This document shows, piece after piece, positions 60,743 to 64,000 of a stretch of 64,000 nucleotides of DNA. The stretch covers positions 1,302,001-1,366,000 of the forward strand of contig NZ_CP016594.1 in NCBI RefSeq assembly GCF_001698225.1. Direction: 5' to 3'. A model generated the notes under the pieces. It had not been told where the DNA came from. It saw nothing but the letters and a program-made list of their open reading frames with translations, and did no database searches. The position numbers were made by a program, and so were the translations under genes. How positions within the stretch are numbered: the first letter of the stretch is position 1; every line of letters begins with the position of its first letter. Origin of the DNA: Gordonia terrae (lineage in GTDB: Bacteria; Actinomycetota; Actinomycetes; Mycobacteriales; Mycobacteriaceae).

Positions 60743-62458
60743 GTGGCGCAGGAGAGCAGGCGGCGACTGTGTATCGACTTCGGCACCAGCAACACTGCGG
60801 CTGCGTACCGGGTCGGGCTGGGCGAGCCGGTCATCGTGCCGCTCGGACAGGGCGGACCCGCGATGCCGTCGGCGGTGTTCGCGGGGGACGGGTCCGTCGT
60901 CGTCGGTCACGATGCGGTGCTGCGGCGGCTGCAGGCCCCCGACGCCTTCGAGGACACCCCGAAGTCGCGTATCGACGATGGTGAGATCGAGCTCGGTGAC
61001 CGCTTCTGGCCGGTCGAGGATCTGATCGGCGCCGTCCTGCGACATGTGCATCAGATCGCGTTGCGCCACAGCGGACTGCCTGCCTTCGACTCGATCGTCA
61101 TGACCCATCCCGACCGCTGGAGCGAGCGGCGCAAGAACGTCCTCCGACGCGCGGCCGGCCGGGCCGGAATCCCTGCCGAGACGCTGCGAATAGCGTCCGA
61201 ATCACTGGCTGCCGCTTGGTATTACGTCTACCGCGGGTACGACGTCAGCGTTGCCGAACGGATGTGCGTCTTCGACTTCGGCGCCGGCACGTGCGACGTG
61301 GCGCTCCTCGTCCGCGACGGTGTCGACGGGTTCACCGTCACCGGCTCGGGTGGCGACAACCATCTCGGCGGCCGTGACCTCGACGCCCGGATGATCCGCT
61401 GGGTGCACGACGAGGCCGCCGAACTCGATCCCGACCTCCCGGGCCGACTCCGCGCCCCGGCGGCCGCGATCGCCCTGGCCGATCGGGTGCGGACGGCGAA
61501 GGAAGCACTGTCCGACACCGCCCAGGCCGTCATCGAACTCCCCGGCACCCGGCACACGTTGCTGCTGACCCGGCGCGAGTTCGAGTCGATGATCGGGCCG
61601 TTCGTGGAACGGGCCGTCGAGCTGACCCGGGATGCGATCGCCCGCGCCGACGCCGCCGGCACGGGGCCGGGCGGACCCGTCATCGTCTACGTGACGGGCG
61701 GGACCAGCAGCATTCCGATGCTGCAGTCCGCGTTGTCGGCGGTGGGTCGCGTCGCCCGGATCGGCGACCCCAAGGTCGTCGTCGCGCAGGGCGGGCTCCT
61801 CCGGTCGACCAATGTCGTCCAGGGCGTCGACACACAGAAGGTCGGCGCGGAGGTGTCGGCTCGCCGTATCGCCTTCCCGCAGCTGCCGGCCGGCTCGGTG
61901 ATCGCGGGTGTCACCGTGCGCGACGGGCAGGTCGTGCGCGTAGGCGAGCCGCTGGCCACCGCGGACTCCCCGGCCGGCCGGGTGACGATCGACGCGCCGG
62001 TCGCGGGCACTCTGCACGGTCTCGACCTCCGGCCGGGCGTGGCCGTTCAGCCGGGGGCGGTCTTCGCGGCCGTCGGGCCGGCCGGTCTGCGGCCCGACCA
62101 GTGGCCGCGGTTGCACCGCACACCGGCCGGGACCTCGCCGGTGCGGGGCCACTCCGGTCCCGTGCCGCCGGCTCCGCACCGCGTCGTCCCGCAACCCGTT
62201 CCTGCGCAACCCGTGCTCGCGCAACCCGTTCCAGAGCAACCGGAGAAGGTGAACGGGTTCGGTCTGGCCGGATTGATCGTGGGTATCCTGGGCTTCCCGC
62301 TGTGTCTGGGCACGATCGTCGGGCTCGTACTCACGGTCGTGGGGATCACGCGGGCCGGCGGACGACGCGATGCCCTCACGACGACGGCGCTGGTCGTCAA
62401 CGTCCTCGGTGCCGTCGCCTGGGTGGCGTTCGTCATCTGGGCGGTCGTGAGCGGCTGA
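60743..62458 (+). CDS. Membrane-anchored Hsp70-like ATPase with hybrid (lipoyl/biotinyl-like) domain and DUF4190 tail
   Basis: 571 aa. Residues 1-360 are a DnaK-type actin-fold ATPase: IDFGTSNTAAAY (11-22), FDFGAGTCDVALL (177-189) and VYVTGGTSSIPML (315-327). A normal peptide-binding domain is absent. Instead residues about 385-445 look like a barrel-sandwich hybrid (VIAGVTVRDGQVVRVGEPLA, IDAPVAGTLHGLDLRPG) without a biotin/lipoyl Lys. Residues 484-500 are a PQPVPAQPV-type repeat, then two membrane helices (about 508-536 and 548-570) in DUF4190-like arrangement. GTG start with GAGGAGGTG upstream. Operon with two dynamin-like GTPases. Confidence 0.88.
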   Translation: MAQESRRRLCIDFGTSNTAAAYRVGLGEPVIVPLGQGGPAMPSAVFAGDGSVVVGHDAVLRRLQAPDAFEDTPKSRIDDGEIELGDRFWPVEDLIGAVLRHVHQIALRHSGLPAFDSIVMTHPDRWSERRKNVLRRAAGRAGIPAETLRIASESLAAAWYYVYRGYDVSVAERMCVFDFGAGTCDVALLVRDGVDGFTVTGSGGDNHLGGRDLDARMIRWVHDEAAELDPDLPGRLRAPAAAIALADRVRTAKEALSDTAQAVIELPGTRHTLLLTRREFESMIGPFVERAVELTRDAIARADAAGTGPGGPVIVYVTGGTSSIPMLQSALSAVGRVARIGDPKVVVAQGGLLRSTNVVQGVDTQKVGAEVSARRIAFPQLPAGSVIAGVTVRDGQVVRVGEPLATADSPAGRVTIDAPVAGTLHGLDLRPGVAVQPGAVFAAVGPAGLRPDQWPRLHRTPAGTSPVRGHSGPVPPAPHRVVPQPVPAQPVLAQPVPEQPEKVNGFGLAGLIVGILGFPLCLGTIVGLVLTVVGITRAGGRRDALTTTALVVNVLGAVAWVAFVIWAVVSG

Positions 62459-62465
62459 GGCCGGG

Positions 62466-62499
62466 TTCATTCGGCCCGCTCGCTCCGCTCCCGGCGCCG
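62466..62499. repeat. Single dispersed copy of the 36-bp repeat
   Basis: TTCATTCGGCCCGCTCGCTC followed by CGCTCCCGGCGCCG matches the tandem units at 8052-8156 with one or two changes (CTCCGC for CTTCGC). It sits between the convergent Hsp70-like and Rv1733c-like genes, where it could also act as a bidirectional transcription barrier. Confidence 0.85.
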
Positions 62500-62506
62500 T
62501 CGCCCG

Positions 62507-63100
62507 TCAGGGGTGGCTGTCGATGTCGAACTGCCGCCACTCGGCGTCCCATCGTCGTGACCGGTGCTGATCGGCGACCATCCGGACGAGCACGGTCGAG
62601 CCCCACCAGCCGAGCACGACGAGCATCCCCACCGCGGCCCCGGCGATCAGGCCCTCCATCACGGCGTCCGTGGTGGTGACGGGTGGGTCCACCACCGAAC
62701 CGGAGTCGTCGAGCCAGACGACCCGGACCCGACCGACCGAGTCGAGCGGCTCGGCGCCGACGGCTGCGGTGAGTCGGTGACCGTTCGGGTCCTGCCACGC
62801 CACGGTGGTGAGGCCGGCGTCCGCCCCGCCGCCGCTCTGGGCGCTGCCCTGGCCGGGCGTACGAATGATCGTCGCGCTCACCGAATGTCGGGGTTCTTGA
62901 TGTTCCGCGGCAGCCTTGTGCGCCGCATAGGTGTCGCCCCCGATGGTCAGGGCGATCATCATTCCCGCGACGGCGGCCAGCCACAGCATCACCAGCGTTG
63001 CGGTCTCCAGACGGTCGCCGCGGCGGACCAGACCGTTCGACGATGCGTGCATGACACGCCAGCTGTGGAGTTCGCGGGCGAGGAATCGCAGCATGTGCAC
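62507..63100 (-). CDS. Rv1733c-like membrane protein
   Basis: 197 aa. Two membrane helices (about 32-53 LVMLWLAAVAGMMIALTIGG, and 147-168 GLIAGAAVGMLVVLGWWGST) flank an extracytoplasmic domain of about 90 residues; the layout matches actinobacterial Rv1733c-family proteins, which include dormancy-regulon members in mycobacteria. Start ATG 63100 chosen (MHMLRFLARELHSW). No further function known. Confidence 0.8.
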   Translation of the reverse strand: MHMLRFLARELHSWRVMHASSNGLVRRGDRLETATLVMLWLAAVAGMMIALTIGGDTYAAHKAAAEHQEPRHSVSATIIRTPGQGSAQSGGGADAGLTTVAWQDPNGHRLTAAVGAEPLDSVGRVRVVWLDDSGSVVDPPVTTTDAVMEGLIAGAAVGMLVVLGWWGSTVLVRMVADQHRSRRWDAEWRQFDIDSHP

Positions 63101-63382
63101 CCTCCTGTGCCGTTCGCCCCTTACATGGTCGCGGGCGGGCGATCGCCGGGACAGGGCCTTTGGTCCCTATGCGCGCGGCGATACCCGTGTTTCAGTCATT
63201 CGACTCACAAACTACCCCGACACCGCGTATTCTCACGGTGCGTCACGGTGGCCGGCATCGCGCGGGGGGTGCCGGGGCGTTGGGGGTCGACTCGAGGGGC
63301 ATCACATCGTGGCCCTCGTCGGTGTTCATGAATGTCACTGTTCGTGATTGTCACTGTTCATGGTCTATGTGGAGGGGTTCAG
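63101..63382. promoter_or_regulatory. Intergenic region with 16-bp direct repeats upstream of a TTG-start gene
   Basis: TGTTCATGAATGTCAC (63323-63338), TGTTCGTGATTGTCAC (63339-63354) and TGTTCATGG (63355-63363) form 2.5 head-to-tail copies of a 16-bp unit, ending 20 bp before the start of the next gene. Candidate binding array for a regulator of that gene. The rest of the ~280 bp shows no gene. Confidence 0.7.
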
Positions 63383-64000
63383 TTGACCAGCGCATTGTCT
63401 GTGCGTGCATCTAGACGTGGTGCACGCACGTTTCTCACCTCGTCGGCGATCGTCGAGGCGATCGGTATCGAGGAGTCGATCGTCCTGTCCGGGTACGCGG
63501 TGCTCGCCGAGAACCCCGCGGAGTTCGGGGTGACCGCCGATCTCCTGGGGGAGGTCGACGCCGCCATACGACGCCACCGGGCGATCGTGGCGCGGCTTCG
63601 GCTGATGCACGACGAAGCCGTTGACGCCGAGCGGGATTCGTCTCCGCGCGATGAGGCGCTCGCTGTCCTTGGGCTCGCCGGACCCGACGCCGACGCGGAC
63701 TCTGCCGTCGGCATCGTGGAAGGTCCCGCTGACCGGCGGCCGCCTCTGGTCGCGGTGGCTCTTCTGGTCTCCGCGGCCCACGCGTTGACCGACCCGACGA
63801 ACTGCGGGACCGCTTCTCCGGCACTCAATCTCATGCCGCCGCCGCTGCATCGGGACCGAGCACTGCTGGAGAAGGTGCTGACCGACGCCGTGGCGACGTC
63901 CGATGCTGCCGCGCGGGCGGAACTCGCCGCTCACATCGCCGCCGCGAGTGCGGTCTTCGCCGAGGCCGGTCACGGATCCGACCGGCGGCTCTCCGTGCTG
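63383..64000 (+). CDS. Unrecognised protein, partial at right edge
   Basis: Open frame of at least 206 codons to the window end. TTG at 63383 has GGAGGGG five bases upstream and follows the 16-bp repeats. The sequence begins TSALSVRASRRGARTFLTSS and is helical and Ala/Leu/Asp-rich, with no signal peptide, no membrane segment and no motif I recognise. The reading frame on the opposite strand is also open over this stretch, but the SD and upstream repeats favour this strand. Function unknown. Confidence 0.6.
   Translation, partial: MTSALSVRASRRGARTFLTSSAIVEAIGIEESIVLSGYAVLAENPAEFGVTADLLGEVDAAIRRHRAIVARLRLMHDEAVDAERDSSPRDEALAVLGLAGPDADADSAVGIVEGPADRRPPLVAVALLVSAAHALTDPTNCGTASPALNLMPPPLHRDRALLEKVLTDAVATSDAAARAELAAHIAAASAVFAEAGHGSDRRLSVL

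Noticed and set aside
57209..61108. 1299-codon minus-strand frame opposite the GTPase/Hsp70 genes
   Set aside because: Runs across three genes with clear P-loop and actin-fold motifs on the plus strand; the translation is low-complexity.
63365..63973. Minus-strand frame at the right edge
   Set aside because: Lacks an SD and runs antisense to the TTG frame, which has GGAGGGG five bases upstream; kept open as an uncertainty.

Overview
The window is high-GC actinobacterial chromosome. The order rplJ-rplL ... rpoB-rpoC, an Mce/YrbE lipid-import operon, two IniA/IniC-type dynamin-like GTPases and a mycothiol-dependent-isomerase-type protein point to the mycolic-acid-containing Mycobacteriales. 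The RpoB sequence and gene order look most like Gordonia or a close relative; that is inference from memory, not a database match.

Layout. (1) 1-2811 (-): a FecCD-type ABC importer (permease, ATPase, lipoprotein) downstream of a convincing cobalamin riboswitch at 2865-3050, so a corrinoid importer. (2) 3157-8697: lactate dehydrogenase, an alpha/beta hydrolase, a secreted Excalibur protein, DUF1275, DUF2786 and YihY proteins, and a TIGR04338-type metallohydrolase. Three 36-bp tandem repeats lie between the last two. (3) 8780-16451: an NCS1 permease with an added C-terminal zinc-ribbon-like tail and hydantoinase/oxoprolinase subunits HyuB and HyuA, divergent from a PucR regulator; probably an ATP-dependent cyclic amide/imide pathway. 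(4) 16392-21035 (-): an orphan amide-type binding protein without signal peptide, a CocE/NonD hydrolase and a GH76-like glycosidase. (5) 21087-22385: L10 leader, rplJ, rplL, terminator. (6) 22758-34853: one long operon of MceG(Mkl) ATPase, two YrbE permeases, six Mce proteins (one a lipoprotein) and two Mce-associated membrane proteins. Here the ATPase is linked to a complete mce operon. (7) 35214-42785: rpoB, rpoC, terminator.

(8) 42803-45073: a TetR regulator and a DHA2-type MFS exporter, divergent around three palindromes spaced exactly 18 bp. (9) 45083-50883 (-): a secreted alpha/beta hydrolase, then acyl-CoA ligase, SDR, mycothiol-dependent-isomerase-like protein and aldehyde dehydrogenase, divergent from an AraC regulator; this looks like a catabolic cluster of unknown substrate. 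(10) 52014-54712 (-): glutaminase-STAS fusion, VOC protein, three 43-bp tandem repeats and an AbiEi/DUF559-like protein.

(11) 54844-62458 is the most unusual region. On the minus strand: an acidic protein, an ECF sigma factor, a small protein made of 13-residue Asp-rich calcium-type repeats, and a membrane-anchored AlbA/Schlafen-like protein. Divergent on the plus strand: two dynamin-like GTPases and a membrane-anchored Hsp70-like ATPase whose substrate-binding domain is replaced by a lipoyl/biotinyl-like sandwich fold and a DUF4190-like membrane tail. The GTPase-GTPase-Hsp70 set is best read as an envelope-stress membrane-remodelling system; the link to the minus-strand genes is only positional. 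(12) 62507-64000: an Rv1733c-like membrane protein, a 16-bp repeat array and an unrecognised TTG-start gene running off the edge.

Short dispersed repeats of at least two kinds occur; one kind has apparently entered the coding sequence of the second Mce-associated gene in frame. No tRNA, rRNA, IS element, prophage or CRISPR was seen.
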